A stretch of DNA of 64,000 nucleotides from Rhizomys pruinosus (Eukaryota; Chordata; Mammalia; Rodentia; Spalacidae), in NCBI GenBank assembly GCA_009823505.1, contig VZQC01005680.1, forward strand, positions 4,832,559-4,896,558. Reading direction: 5' to 3'. The position numbers were made by a program, and so were the translations under genes. Numbering within the stretch: the stretch's first letter is position 1; every line of letters starts with the position of its first letter. Shown here piece after piece: positions 31,513-41,683 of the stretch. The notes beneath the pieces are model-generated. The model did not search any database. It saw nothing but the letters and a program-made list of their open reading frames with translations, and was not told the origin of the DNA.

Positions 31513-31626
31513 AGGGATTACCTTTCTGTCACTGTGACAAATGACTTAAGAGAGGAAAGATTTATTTTGGCTTACAGTTACAAAGAGTTTTTCAGTCCAT
31601 CGTGGCAGGAAAAGTATTTGCCAGTA
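31513..31626 (-). mobile_element. MaLR LTR fragment interrupted by array 1
   Basis: 'ctttctgtcactgtgacaaa' and 'ttttggcttacagttacaaa' are the usual minus-strand start. A possible continuation lies at 32945-33020 ('ttggagagacattgaagcca'). Confidence 0.6.
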
Positions 31627-32440
31627 AGGGTCTAGGGACATGGCTCTATGGTAGAGCACCTGTCTAGAATCCCCCAGTGAGAGGCCAGGGACATGACTCT
31701 GTGGTAGAACACCTGCCTAGAATCCCCCAGTGAGAGGCTGGGGACATGATTCTGTCGTAGAACACCTGCCTAGAAACCCACAGTGAGAGGCTGGGGACAT
31801 GGCTCTGTGGTAGAATACCTGCCTAGAATCCCCCAGTGAGAGGCTGGGGACATGGCTCTGTGGTAGAGCACCTGCCTAGAATCCCCCAGTGAGAGGCTGG
31901 GGACATGATCGTAGAACACCTGCCTAGAAACCCACAGTGAGAGGCCAGGGACATGGCTCTGTGGTAGAGCACCTGCCTAGAATCCCCCAGTGAGAGGTTG
32001 GGGACATGATTCTGTCCTAGAACACCTGCCTAGAATCCCCCAGTGAGAGGCCAGGGACATGACTCTGTGGTATAACACCTGCCTAGAATCCCCCAGTGAG
32101 AGGCTGGGGACATGGCTCTATGGTAGAGCACCTACCTAGAATCCCCCAGTGAGAGGCTGGGGACATGGCTCTATGGTAGAGCATCTGCCTAGAATCCCCC
32201 AGTGAGAGGCTGGGGACATGGCTCTATGGTAGAGCACCTGCCTAGAATCCCCCAGTGAGAGGCTGGGGACATGGCTCTATGGTAGAGCACCTGCCTAGAA
32301 TCCCCCAGTGAGAGGCTGGGGACATGGCTCTGTGGTAGAGCACCTGCCTAGAATCCCCAAGTGAAGGGATAGGGACATGGTTTGGCAGTAGATCACTTGC
32401 ATAGCATGTCAAAGGAAAGTCCTAGTTTCCTTGTCACCAA
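31627..32440 (+). repeat. ID-derived minisatellite array 1 (53-bp unit, 14 units plus terminal ID)
   Basis: Units repeat at 53 bp: 'ggggacatggctctgtgg', 'tagagcacctgcctagaat', 'cccccagtgagaggct'. The first half matches the ID/tRNA-Ala head. The second half has no B box. The last unit (from 32371) continues into an ID-like 3' part ('agcatgtcaaaggaaagtcc'), which identifies the founder. Units at about 31741 and 31900 share a variant 'aaacccacag', and the one at 31900 lacks 5 bp. Units 10-14 are nearly identical, which suggests recent homogenisation. Confidence 0.93.
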
Positions 32441-32563
32441 TAAATGCAATGATAAATAAGTGAAATTCAAGAACTGGTTCTCTTTACTCTTGGTGTATGC
32501 ACAGGAAGTTGATAAAAATCCTTATTGTACAGGCTGAGACCTCATTATCAGACTTGGCTAGTG

Positions 32564-32930
32564 TGATGGTTAATTAGTTGTCAATTTGGAAAGATCTAGA
32601 ATCACCTAGGAGACAAAGTTCTGAGCATGTCTGTGAGAGAGGTTCTGGAAGGGTTACCTGAGGAGGGAAGACCCACCCTGAATGTGGGCAGCACCATCCC
32701 ATGGGCTGGGGTCCTGGACTGAATAAAAAGGAGAAAGCGAGCTGAGCACCAGCATTCATCTCTCTGCTTCCTGACTGTGGAGGCCACGTGACCAGCTGCC
32801 TCTCACTCCTGCCGCCATGCCTTCCCCATGATGGACTGTGTCCTCACCCTGTGAGACAGAGTAAGCATTCCCTCTTTTTTTTTTTTTTGTCAGGTATTTT
32901 GTCACAGCAATAAGAAAAGTAACTAATGCA
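32564..32930 (+). mobile_element. MaLR LTR
   Basis: 'tgatggttaattagttgtca', 'gaatcacctaggagacaaag', 'catgatggactgtgtcctca' and end 'aagtaactaatgca'. A T-run near 32876 replaces the usual polyadenylation region. Confidence 0.9.
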
Positions 32931-33024
32931 CCTCTCACTACCATCACAGTGAGTGGCTGTTAAATTCCAATATTAGTTTTGGAGAGACATTGAAGCCATC
33001 ACAAACATGGAAAGAAATTCTTGG

Positions 33025-33093
33025 GTCTGGGACATAGCTCAGTTGGTAGAGTGTTTGCCTCGTATACATGAAGTCCCAGGGTTTGATCCCTAG

Positions 33094-33138
<45 letters not shown>

Positions 33139-33152
33139 ACACACACACACAA
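33025..33152 (+). mobile_element. ID SINE with CA tail
   Basis: 'gggacatagctcagttggta', 'tgcctcgtatacatgaagtc', B box 'gggtttgatcccta', followed by (CA)n from about 33097. It is a near-complete single ID, useful for comparison with the arrays. Confidence 0.85.
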
Positions 33153-33183
33153 ATAGAGAAATTCCAACTCAAATCTTATTTTG

Positions 33184-33297
33184 TCTTTTTTTTTTTTTGG
33201 TGTTTTCGAGACAGGGTCTCCCTGTAGCCCCAGCTGTCCTGGAACTCACTCTGTAGACCAGGCTGGCCTCGAACTCACAAAGATCCTCCTGCCTCTG
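33184..33297 (-). mobile_element. 5'-truncated B1 with 17-bp duplication
   Basis: Reverse B1 lacking its first third. Perfect duplication 'actcaaatcttattttg' at 33167-33183 and 33298-33314. Confidence 0.96.
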
Positions 33298-33314
33298 ACT
33301 CAAATCTTATTTTG

Positions 33315-33640
33315 AACTGTTTCTGGAGATTATTGATCATCAGGAAAGATGCAGAGGTGAGCTGTGCGTTCCTTCTGATTGCAGCTGGAGTCCAGTCCTT
33401 GCAGGAATGGCAGAGGGGGAGGATCAAGAGCGGGAGCGGAGGAAGGGAGCGAAGAACTACAGTGAATGACTGCCATTCTCTCTAAAATCTGATGAAGTGA
33501 ATTTAAGGCATAAAAATATAAGAGAAAATAATCCTTTGACAGCAGGGTTAATAGGCAGCTACAACCTCAGGCCTCATTTTGCAAATAGTATCCACCAAAA
33601 TTGAAATGTAGAGTGAATTCAAGAAGAGTGCCAGAAAGAA
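33315..33640. other. Non-repetitive sequence
   Basis: Purine-rich at 33400-33450, then AT-rich ('aatttaaggcataaaaatat'). No repeat or coding signature. Confidence 0.35.
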
Positions 33641-33651
33641 AAATGTGCTTG

Positions 33652-33930
33652 GGGGATGGAAGAAGGCTCAGTGGTAAAAAAAAAAAAAAGAAATAGAAAA
33701 AGAAAAAGCACCTGCTGCTCTTGCGAGGACCTGGGTTCAGTTCCCAGCATCCACACCTATATCTTTAACCACCTATATATTTAATGCTGGGAGTCCAGTG
33801 CTCTCTTTTGGCTTCTGTGTCTAGCACATGGTACACATACATACATACATACATACATACATACATACATACCTACATACATACCTGCAGGCAAAACACT
33901 TGCATGCATAAAATAAAAATAAATAAATAT
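33652..33930 (+). mobile_element. B2-type SINE with A-rich and CATA expansions
   Basis: The head ('aagaaggctcagtggtaaaa') is interrupted by an A-rich expansion (33676-33708), then 'tgctgctcttgcgaggacct', and the tail has a (CATA)n tract (about 33835-33884). Confidence 0.8.
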
Positions 33931-33934
33931 TTTT

Positions 33935-34581
33935 GAAGAAAAGGAGTATGTGTCTTTCAAGGTCCACCAAGATCTGCATTCTTCTAGCAATGCCACTCTA
34001 ACATTCAGACACTTGGGTAGGCCAGGCTCCATCCATCTAGAAACAGTATTATTACAGGAAGTTGGATCCCTACCACCATCACATTCTCCACATTCAGGGA
34101 GACATTTGCTTCAAAGCGAAGGGGGAAGAGAGGAGAAAAGCAGTCTCTCAAATACTTACTGGCCAGAGACACTGATAGTATCTGTGAATAATGGAAGAGC
34201 TTCTTTAAGACAGCTATGGGCTCTTAAAAGCCCCCAACCAAATGGCATGAGACTGACAATCTGGTCTCACTCACAGGCAGATGTCAAAACCAGTTGCTGG
34301 TACTGGCTTGCTGGTACTGGCTTGCTGGGCCTGGGAAGTTACCTTAAACAAAAGGCTTTACTTATGCAAAGATACCAGGCCTCAGCATCTAATACATACC
34401 TACTGGGCCCAAAGTAAAATAAAAAGGCTCTGACATCTCCACCAGTTTGGCAGAGGTCTGTGCTCCTTGAAAAGAGACTGGATCTCCGCCTCTCTTGCTG
34501 CCCTCCTGTCCCAAGGTCCGGTTCTGGTTCTGGTTCTTGTTAACTCTAAATATCCTTTTCCCTCTCTAAAAAAAATCTAAC

Positions 34582-34583
<2 letters not shown>
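33935..34583. other. Unassigned sequence with a 155-codon ORF and AATAAA
   Basis: An open frame (33950-34417, plus) starts at the edge of the SINE tail and its stop touches an AATAAA (34418-34423). The protein has no recognisable domain, signal peptide or transmembrane segment. A 'ctggtactggcttg' duplication lies at about 34297-34325. It could be a diverged LTR whose AATAAA marks the R region. I do not call it a gene. Confidence 0.3.

Positions 34584-34632
<49 letters not shown>
34584..34632. repeat. (GA)n microsatellite
   Basis: About 22 GA units, nearly pure. Confidence 0.97.
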
Positions 34633-34633
<1 letters not shown>

Positions 34634-34639
34634 AGACAG

Positions 34640-35236
34640 AGAGAGAATATGAACATATTCTAAAGAGATATTTGTGCCCCTACCTTTGGTTATGAAATTA
34701 TTGATACAATGGCCCTCAGGAAACTCAGATTCTTTCCAGGAATCTCATGTTGGAGAAGGAAAAGGCTGCAGCCTGGTGCTATCCTGGGGATCTTGGCTCT
34801 CAGGAAGAGATTTCACAGTTCTGACAACTTCTCAGACCACCTTGCAAAATGAGACTAAGGCCCAGAAAGAGATGGGACGGTGGTGGGCGGGACCGCACAT
34901 GACCAGGACTGTTTAGATGTGCACATCCCTGGTCCTCTGTTTAAAGCTTCAACTCACTTCAGAATCCTGGAGATGGACCTGAGGTGTGGGGAAGGGGTTC
35001 ACTGGATCTGTTTGTCCCTCTTTCCAAGAAGCTGTGCCCCTCGGCAGCGTTGTCCTCTCAGACATGACTGTGATCTGCCCAGGTTTAAGGAGAGGGGGTA
35101 GAAAGCACATTGCAGACGTGGTTTTGGAAGTACCCGGCCAGGTCTCCTGATGCCTGTGTCCAGATGTTCTTTAAAGTTATTTCTCCAGTAAATGAGGCCT
35201 GAGGGCGGTTCATCTTGGTACATTGGGTTTGGGATT
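34640..35236. other. Non-repetitive sequence
   Basis: No SINE, LTR or L1 signature. Short ORFs only, all under 85 codons. Confidence 0.35.
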
Positions 35237-35237
35237 T

Positions 35238-35322
35238 GTTTTTTGCAGTGTTCAGAACTGAACCCAGCCTTCCAGCATGCTAAAAGACTGCTTTACCACA
35301 AGCTTCACCTCCAGCCCCATGT
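35238..35322 (-). mobile_element. ID SINE
   Basis: Reverse ID: 'cagaactgaacccagccttc' (B-box side), 'gcatgctaaaagactgcttt' and 'cacctccagcccc'. A single copy without tandem expansion. Confidence 0.8.
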
Positions 35323-35442
35323 CTCTCTTTGTTCTCTGAGTTAAGCTCTTACTGGGACCTGTGTCTCCCTCCTCTGGGGTCAGGTAGAGAGAGGTTCATG
35401 AGAGAGCTGAGGAACTGCATCAGGAAAGCAGTAGAGGACAAA

Positions 35443-35484
<42 letters not shown>

Positions 35485-35660
35485 CAGAGACAGAGACAGA
35501 GAGAAGGAAGGGGAGAAAGAGGGAGAGAGGAGATAGAGGGAGGAAGGGAGGAGAGGAGGGAGAGACACAGAAAAGATGGAGGGAAGGAGGAAGGGAAGGA
35601 GGTGCCAAATGACAGAGGGAAGAAAGGACAAAGGAAGGGAGGGAGGGAGACAGAAGGTTG
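35443..35660. repeat. (TG)n then GA-rich microsatellite
   Basis: About 20 TG units, then about 180 bp of GAGA/GGAA-rich sequence. Overlapping reverse ORFs of 96-131 residues are serine/leucine/proline artefacts of this tract. Confidence 0.95.
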
Positions 35661-35699
35661 GCAGGAGGAAGACTTCTCCTGACACAGGAGATCTCCACT

Positions 35700-36335
35700 T
35701 CCTCCTTCATTTTCCCTCTGTCCCCAGGTCTTGCACCACCACACGCCCCATGCCCAAGGTCAGCAGGACTAGGCTTTGTGGCTGAGGCAAGTCCACTTCA
35801 CTTCCTTGCTCTGCAATAGTCAGATCTGAGTTCCAATTTGTTTTTATAAACTGAAGAGACCCAAGAGTCAAGGTTGGAATTGATCCTTTGTTACGAATGA
35901 CTGGAGAAATCAATGCTGCTGGGCACATCTAAGATGGCCTGTGTGCTGCCAGACCCGGCTCTAAACACTGTTTATCTTCAGTAGTAAAGTGGTCTTCAAA
36001 CCGTCTTTTCTTTTTAATTGGGCTAATAATTTCACTCCTGTCCACTGGGCTGAATTATACCACTGTGGCCTCACTATGGCTGCCTGAACAAATGCTTGAG
36101 TGGGAATTAGGACAAATATGGGAATGTATCCCATTCGGCACAGTTGGGTCAGGTTCCTGCACTGTCATCCACCCAGTCAGTGTCTCAGAGCAAGCCACAC
36201 ACCTTCGCTAAACCAAACCTGACTCTACCCTTTGTAAAATAGAGGAAAGTTTTTCCTTGCAAATCACACTGTGAATTGGATACCACAGAAAAGAGACCCA
36301 GGGGGTGGCTGGGGAGATAACAAGTAAGACCAACG
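35700..36335. other. Non-repetitive block, candidate conserved element
   Basis: No repeat signature. AT-rich core 'tttttaattgggctaataat' with 'tgaattataccactgtggcc' (36010-36080). Conservation cannot be tested here. Confidence 0.35.
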
Positions 36336-36339
36336 GCTG

Positions 36340-36524
36340 AACTTTATGTGTTTTGCCTGTATGTATGTCAGTGCACCATGCCTGCAGACCAGAAAAAGAC
36401 ATCCCCTCCCTTGGAACTGGAGTCATGGCAGGTGTTTAGCTGCTATGTAGATGCTGGGAACCAATCCAAGGTCCTCCCCAAGAGCAGCCAGTACTCTTAA
36501 TTGATGACCCATCTCTCCAGCTCC
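36340..36524 (-). mobile_element. B2/B3-type SINE
   Basis: 'tgtatgtatgtcagtgcacc', 'ttggaactggagtcatggca' and 'gacccatctctccagctc'. Confidence 0.8.
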
Positions 36525-36598
36525 ACACTCTCTGCTGTTGCAGAGGACTTGGGTTCAGGTTTCAACACCCACATACAATTTTTTAATTAAAAATTAAT

Positions 36599-36822
36599 AG
36601 GGCTGGAGAGATGGCTCATCAGTTAAGAACACTGGCTATTCTTGCAGAGGGCACAAGTTCAGTATCAAATGCACACATGGTGGCTAACAACCAACTATAA
36701 TTCCAGTTCCAGGGGACCAAACACCCCTCTGGCTTCCATGGGCATTGCACAATATGGGTATACTTATATACATGTAGGCAAAACACTCAATACACAAAAT
36801 ATAAAAATAAATAAACTTTTTG
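36599..36822 (+). mobile_element. B2-type SINE
   Basis: 'agggctggagagatggctca', 'aattccagttccaggggacc' and tail 'aaaaataaataaac'. A second short B2 head piece lies just before it (36526-36580). Confidence 0.92.
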
Positions 36823-36962
36823 TTGTCTTTTTGAGACAGGATCTCCTATAGCCCCAGCTGGCCTGGAACTTGCTATATAGACCAAGCTAGCCTTCAACTC
36901 ACAGAGATCTTCCTGCCTCCAGAGTGCTGGGATTAAAGATATGCACCACCACAGCAAGCTAC
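36821..36962 (-). mobile_element. B1 SINE inserted in the B2 tail
   Basis: Reverse B1 ('ttttgagacaggatctccta', 'gtgctgggattaaagatatg'). Perfect 16-bp duplication 'aaataaataaactttt' at 36805-36820 and 36963-36978. Confidence 0.96.
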
Positions 36963-36994
36963 AAATAAATAAACTTTTTTAAACAAGGAAAAGA

Positions 36995-37090
36995 GACCTG
37001 GCCTGAAGAGTCGACATTCTAGGTAAAAGCCCTTGTTATGTAAATATGAGGATCTGAGGTCAAATTCCCTGAACTCACCTAAAACCTTGA
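36995..37090 (+). mobile_element. B4-type SINE head fragment
   Basis: 'taggtaaaagcccttgttat', 'gaggatctgaggtcaaattc' and 'tgaactcacctaaaacc'. No B1-like body follows. Confidence 0.5.
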
Positions 37091-37170
37091 AGAGTATAAT
37101 TGTCTTCAATAGCAATTTGGGGGAATGGGGGGTGGTAGCAGAACGCATAGGAGAATGCAGATACTAAAGC

Positions 37171-37599
37171 AGCCTGTCATAAACAACACTTATTTATTGA
37201 TTTTACTAGTCACAATACTGGAGGCTGGAGGTCCAAGATCAAGACACCAGCAGGTTTGGTTCTGGTCCCAGCCACTTCGACCTTCACAGACAGACCCTTC
37301 CCCCTGCATGTTCATAGGACTATCTATCACCTGCCCCTTAGACTTCAAACAAGGGCACTAATCTCACCCAGGAATCTATAGTCCTGCAAGCCTATTCATC
37401 CCTCAAAGGGACTCCCTCTTGATACCATTGCACAGAGATAAGATTTCAATATAAATTTCAGTCTGCAGTAATGCACATATGTAAGTGTGTGAGGGTGGGC
37501 GGGTCTGCTTAAGTCATTTGCCATCTTAAGTCTTCCTTCTGTCTTCATCTGGGTTTGTTGTTGTTGTAGGGTTATTTGGGGCAGGATTGGGCATTTAAA
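37171..37599 (-). mobile_element. MLT1-like MaLR remnant next to array 2
   Basis: 'cacaatactggaggctggag', 'caagggcactaatctcaccc' and 'ccattgcacagagataagat' follow a reverse MLT1-like LTR. The whole stretch, including 'tctgtcttcatctgggtttg', is repeated beside array 5 (60985-61395), so these are paralogous flanks rather than only members of one family. Confidence 0.65.
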
Positions 37600-38084
37600 G
37601 TAGGTCCTCATATGGGCTAGGCAAGTCTCTTACCATTGAGCCACATTCCAGGTAAGTGTCTTACCACTGAGCCACACTGGAAGATTCTAGGAAAGTGCTT
37701 TACCACTGAGCCATGCCCCCAGCCCCTCTCTGGGGGATTCTAGGCAGGTGCTCTACCACTGAGCCACACCCCAGCCCCTCACTGGGGGATCCTAGGCAGG
37801 TGCTCTACCATTGAGCCACACCCCAGCCCTTCACTGGGGGATTCTAGTCAGGTGCTCTACCACTGAGCCACACCCCAGCCCCTCACTGGGGGATTCTAGG
37901 CAGGTGCTCTACCACTGAGCCACACCCCAGCCCTTCACTGGGGATTCTAGTCAGGTGCTCTACCACTGAGCCACACCCCAACCCCTCACTGGGGGATTCT
38001 AGGCAGGTACTCTACCACTGAGCCACACCCCAGCCCCTCACTGGGGATTCTAGGCAGGTGCTCTACCACTGAGCCACACCCCAG
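37600..38084 (-). repeat. ID-derived minisatellite array 2 (52-bp unit, about 10 units)
   Basis: In reverse orientation: 'gggggattctaggcaggtgc', 'tctaccactgagccacaccc', 'cagcccctcact'. Ten 'gagcc' landmarks between about 37638 and 38080. Two unit types alternate in the centre: one with 'cccttcactg...ctagtcagg' and one with 'cccctcactg...ctaggcagg', a dimeric period of about 104 bp. The left units are shorter and more diverged. Confidence 0.93.
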
Positions 38085-38600
38085 ACCTATTTTTTAATGC
38101 TTTGCTGTAAGCACCTCTCCCTCTTTGTACTTCCTGGTTTAAACCTGTTTTTAATGGCTGCATGATGAACCCATCGTGTGAAGATGCCTTGATTCAACCA
38201 ACCATTCTTTTATTGTTGAACATTTAGTCTCCCTCTAATTTCCTCTACTGGTTTATTAATAATGAAGAAACATGAATAGCCTTGTTCATACATCTTTGTC
38301 CACCTCTCTGATTATTTTTCCAAGACCAATCCCTCAGCATTAAATCACTGTGTCAAAGACATAAACAATTTAAAAGACCATCATGTATATTGCCACAACG
38401 CTTTTCAGAATTGGAATCAATTCATATTCCCATCAGCTACTTGAAGAACTTCAGTCTCTCTCCATGCATGTCTCCACATTAGAGTCTATAATTCACATCT
38501 TTACCCATTTGATAGGAAGAAAAGTTATCTTTGGGTTGCTTTCATTTTTTTCTATCCTTTTGGTCAATCAGTAGGTTGAGTGATGTTAAATTATTTTAAA
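38085..38600 (-). mobile_element. Single-copy flank and ancient L1 fragment
   Basis: 38085-38146 also occurs, inverted, inside array 4. From about 38147 the text ('tttttaatggctgcatgatg', 'tattgttgaacatttagtct', 'cagaattggaatcaattcat') is the antisense end of an old L1 ORF2. Confidence 0.65.
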
Positions 38601-38605
38601 TATTG

Positions 38606-38608
38606 GTG

Positions 38609-38639
<31 letters not shown>

Positions 38640-38757
38640 AGGTCAGAGAAAAACTTATATGAATTGATTCTCACCTTCCAACATGTGGGTGCTTGGCATA
38701 GAACTCGGGTCACCAGGCTTGACATCAAGTACCCTCACCTGCTGAGCCACTTCACAT
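38606..38757 (-). mobile_element. RSINE1/B4-like SINE with TG tail
   Basis: (TG)n at 38606-38640, 'aggtcagagaaaaacttata', 'ttccaacatgtgggtgcttg' and 'cacctgctgagccacttc'. Confidence 0.75.
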
Positions 38758-38770
38758 GACCCCTAAAGAG

Positions 38771-38978
38771 CTTTCTTTTATGTGTATGAATGTACTGTGT
38801 GCGTGTAGGTCTGTGCACCCGTGTTGTGCAATGCCATGGAGGTCAGAAGAGGGTCTCGGATTCCCCTGGAACTGGAGTCAAAGATGGTTCTTAGCCACCA
38901 TGTGGGTGCTGGGGATAGAACCCGGGTCCTCTGCAAGAGCAGTTGGCGCTCTTAACCGCTAGGCCACCTCTCCAGCCC
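38771..38978 (-). mobile_element. B2 SINE
   Basis: Full reverse B2 without the 17-bp internal duplication. Diverged duplications 'aaagagcttt' and 'aaagatcttt' flank it. 38990-39125 is unassigned. Confidence 0.94.
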
Positions 38979-39129
38979 GTAAAGATCTTTTTAAGTAAAG
39001 AAGTGGGTATAGCCCTTTCTCCTTAATATTTTTGCTCTTATTGGCTCATATGTTGTCCATGATGATTTGTATAGAGATATTTGAGGTGTTTATTATTTGA
39101 CCTGTAGGTTTTATGATTAGAAAGATTCC

Positions 39130-39400
39130 CCCACCCTGGAAATGGCTCCATGGGTAAAGTGTTTGTTGTGCCACCACAAGGACTTGAGTATAGGTCCCTA
39201 GTATCACATAAAACATTGGATGTCATGGTGGACATGTGTAATCCTAGCACTCATGCAGAGGCGGGAGGATTCCTGGGGCTTCCTGGGGCTCACTCCAAGC
39301 CTGCCTAGCCTAGTCAGGCTAAATGACAGAGCTTGTCTCAAAGAACAGGTGGAGGCTCCTGAGGAAAGATGCCTGAGGTTGACTTCTTGCCTCCACATGT
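39130..39400 (+). mobile_element. B4-type SINE
   Basis: 'ggaaatggctccatgggtaa', B1-like 'atgtcatggtggacatgtgt', and 3' 'gaggttgacttcttgcctcc', with the CA tail expanded. Confidence 0.85.
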
Positions 39401-39617
39401 ACACACACACACACACACACACGCACACACACACACATGCACACACACACACACGCGCGCACACACACGCACACACGCACACATGCTCACACACACGCAC
39501 ATGCACACACACGCACACACACGCGTGCACACACACGCACACACACATACACACACACATACACGCACACACACACATACACACATACCCAACACACACA
39601 CACACACACACACACAC
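39401..39617. repeat. (CA)n tract with interspersed CG
   Basis: About 215 bp of strict purine-pyrimidine alternation over long stretches, with CA, TG and CG dinucleotides ('acacacacgcgcgcacac'). It is the extended tail of the B4-type SINE. Overlapping ORFs up to 144 residues are artefacts. Strong Z-DNA-forming composition. Confidence 0.95.
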
Positions 39618-39644
39618 AAATCTAATTTATCTTTCTTTTATTGT

Positions 39645-39780
39645 TATGGTTTAGTGTGTCCCCCGAGTTTCTATTTTGAAGCTTTAATTCTTCAGTGCCG
39701 AGAGGAAGAGTCACTGGGAAGTGTTTGGGTCATAGTCGATGGACTTCCTTGAACAGGTGAATGTTTTCTTCCAAGAATGT
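39645..39780 (+). mobile_element. MLT1-like LTR fragment
   Basis: 'tatggtttagtgtgtccccc' and 'aagagtcactgggaagtgtt' fit a sense MLT1 start. Only the first part is recognisable. 39780-40150 is otherwise unassigned, with a possible SINE remnant at 39850-39960. Confidence 0.5.
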
Positions 39781-40153
39781 TCGAAGCATTGTAGGAGTTC
39801 TTCCAACAGACACACATCTTTTTCTTCTATGTTCACTGATGCTCACGTGTCCTGCCATGCGGTGCTCCCTAGAATCCAGTGGAGGCAGGCGCCAGGTCCT
39901 GAATTCAAGTCCTCATGTTCATGTGGCAAGCACTTCACAGACCAAGTGTCTCCCCAGCCTGAGGATGGGGGTGGGGCCTAAATAGCCTGCAATTCCCTGG
40001 TTCCCCCCCTTCTCAATCCTTAAAATCATATCAGGCCAGATAAACTCTATCTCAGTCTCCACTTTGTCCTTCTTGTCCCTCTGAACCCAAATCCTAGATT
40101 CTTGAGTTGAGTATTTGTTTATTTATACACTTTCTTATTTAAAAATTTGAGCA

Positions 40154-40290
40154 AGCTGGGCATCCACACACCTTTAATCCTAGCATTTGGGAGGCAGAAC
40201 TGAGTGGATTTCTGTGATACCAAGGCCAGCCTGGTCTACATAGTTCAGGCCAGCTGAGGCCAGAGGGAGACCTTGTCTCCAAAAGTCAAT
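40154..40290 (+). mobile_element. B1 SINE, diverged
   Basis: 'aagctgggcatccacacacc', 'ttaatcctagcatttgggag' and 'ggccagcctggtctacatag', followed by (AAT)n. Confidence 0.92.
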
Positions 40291-40348
40291 ATAATAATAA
40301 TAATAAAATGAGCATGCACAAATGCACATCTACCTCTCATTTCTACTT

Positions 40349-40584
40349 TATTTTATGTTTTCAATCTTTTTTAAAGAGTTAATTTTTAAATTATGTTTAT
40401 ATCTGTGTGACTGCATAGGGGTGAATGCTCATCAGTGCAGGTGCCTATGGAAGCCGAGGGCACAGGATCCCCTAGGGGCTGGAGTTACAGCAGTTGTGAG
40501 CTGCCTGATGTGGCAGCTGAGAATTGAACTTGGGTCCTCTGAGAGAGCAACAAATGCTCTTAACCACTGAGCCATCTCTCCAGC
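40349..40584 (-). mobile_element. B2/B3-type SINE with 16-bp duplication
   Basis: 'gtgcaggtgcctatggaagc', 'ggggctggagttacagcagt' and 'aaccactgagccatctct'. Perfect duplication 'cctctcatttctactt' at 40333-40348 and 40585-40600, although the SINE body looks diverged from the young B2 copies. Confidence 0.93.
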
Positions 40585-40600
40585 CCTCTCATTTCTACTT

Positions 40601-40965
40601 CAACTGTGTTCCATAAGATTTGGCAAGTGTTGTTTCACTTGCAATATTTTGCAAACGCCCTATAATTATGATCCTTATTTCTTCATGGATTCAAAAAACT
40701 TATTATCATTTTTGTTTTAATTTCTAAGCAAGTGGGTATTTTAAGTGTTTATAATCATTATGACTGTTTTCCTTTCTGATCACAAAATATGAACCCTGCA
40801 ATTTCTGCTTTTGGAATTTTATTATGGTTTTCCTCAGAGCCTGGTATATGGCCAACTCTTTTGATAGACGTTTAATAAGGAAGTGATTTCTCTAGATTGA
40901 AAAGCTCATAGAGACAGGACAGAGGAGATGAGACAGATACCAGTGAATTCACTCTGAATTATTGA
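40601..40965 (-). mobile_element. Possible ancient L1 fragment
   Basis: AT-rich, with phrases like 'cctataattatgatccttat' and 'atttctaagcaagtgggtat' reminiscent of antisense L1 ORF2. Weak evidence. Confidence 0.3.
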
Positions 40966-40969
40966 ATTT

Positions 40970-41253
40970 ATGCGATTACATGTGTGTCTCTGGCCTTGCC
41001 ATGCACACATGAGGACCAAGAGTTCAGATCGCCAAACTCACATCAATGTGGGGTGGGTATGGAGGCCTGTCTCTAATAACATATGCCAAAGGTCTAGAGA
41101 CAGGAGATCCCTCAAAGCAAGCTTGCCAGAAAGATTAGCTATGTCCATGAGCTCTAGGTTTGATTGAGAACCCCTTCCTCAGTAAATAAGGCAGAAGAGC
41201 AATGGAGGATTATTCCTGACATCAACCTCAGGATTCCACATGCACTTGCCCAA
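40970..41253 (+). mobile_element. B4-type SINE, diverged
   Basis: 'ggaccaagagttcagatcgc' (B-box side), B1-like 'gggtatggaggcctgtctct' and 3' 'ctgacatcaacctcaggatt'. The head is degraded. Confidence 0.7.
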
Positions 41254-41332
41254 CACACACACACACTCACACACACACACACACACACACGCACGCACAC
41301 ACGCACGCATGCACACACACACACACCCTACA
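41254..41332. repeat. (CA)n microsatellite with CG interruptions
   Basis: CA units with GCACGCA-type interruptions, at the tail of the B4-type SINE, then a (CATA) patch at 41338-41353. Confidence 0.95.
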
Positions 41333-41683
41333 TACACCATACATACATACATAAAAATTTGCACTTTGTCATTCATAGAAAGATTATGTACCATTCAAGT
41401 ACATTCTTTGATCTTCTGGCAGCTCGGCCCGCTGTCCACAGATGCAACTAATATATTCTTTAATTAATCAATGGAATGCAAGGAAGGATATTCAAACCTT
41501 TCCTTAAGAGAAAATTAAGTATAGAAGAGGCCTTCCTTGATTTTGATGGATGCCAAAGATGACTAGTTCCCATACTAGTGTCTTATTACTGGGTAGTAAA
41601 TGCTAACGAAAGATGAGAGTTCTAAGGTGACAGTAGAAAAGAAGCATAGCCTGATTGGATTCAGTTTGCATATAGATTGAAAG

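Noticed and set aside
31627..32440. CRISPR-like regular repeats
   Set aside because: Units are directly tandem with no unique spacers, have ID homology and lie in rodent DNA.
35349..35744. 96-131 codon Ser/Leu/Pro-rich minus-strand ORFs
   Set aside because: Product of the TG and GA-rich microsatellite.
39204..39752. Overlapping ORFs of 93-144 codons rich in Cys/Val or His/Thr
   Set aside because: All come from translating the CA/CG tract in different frames.
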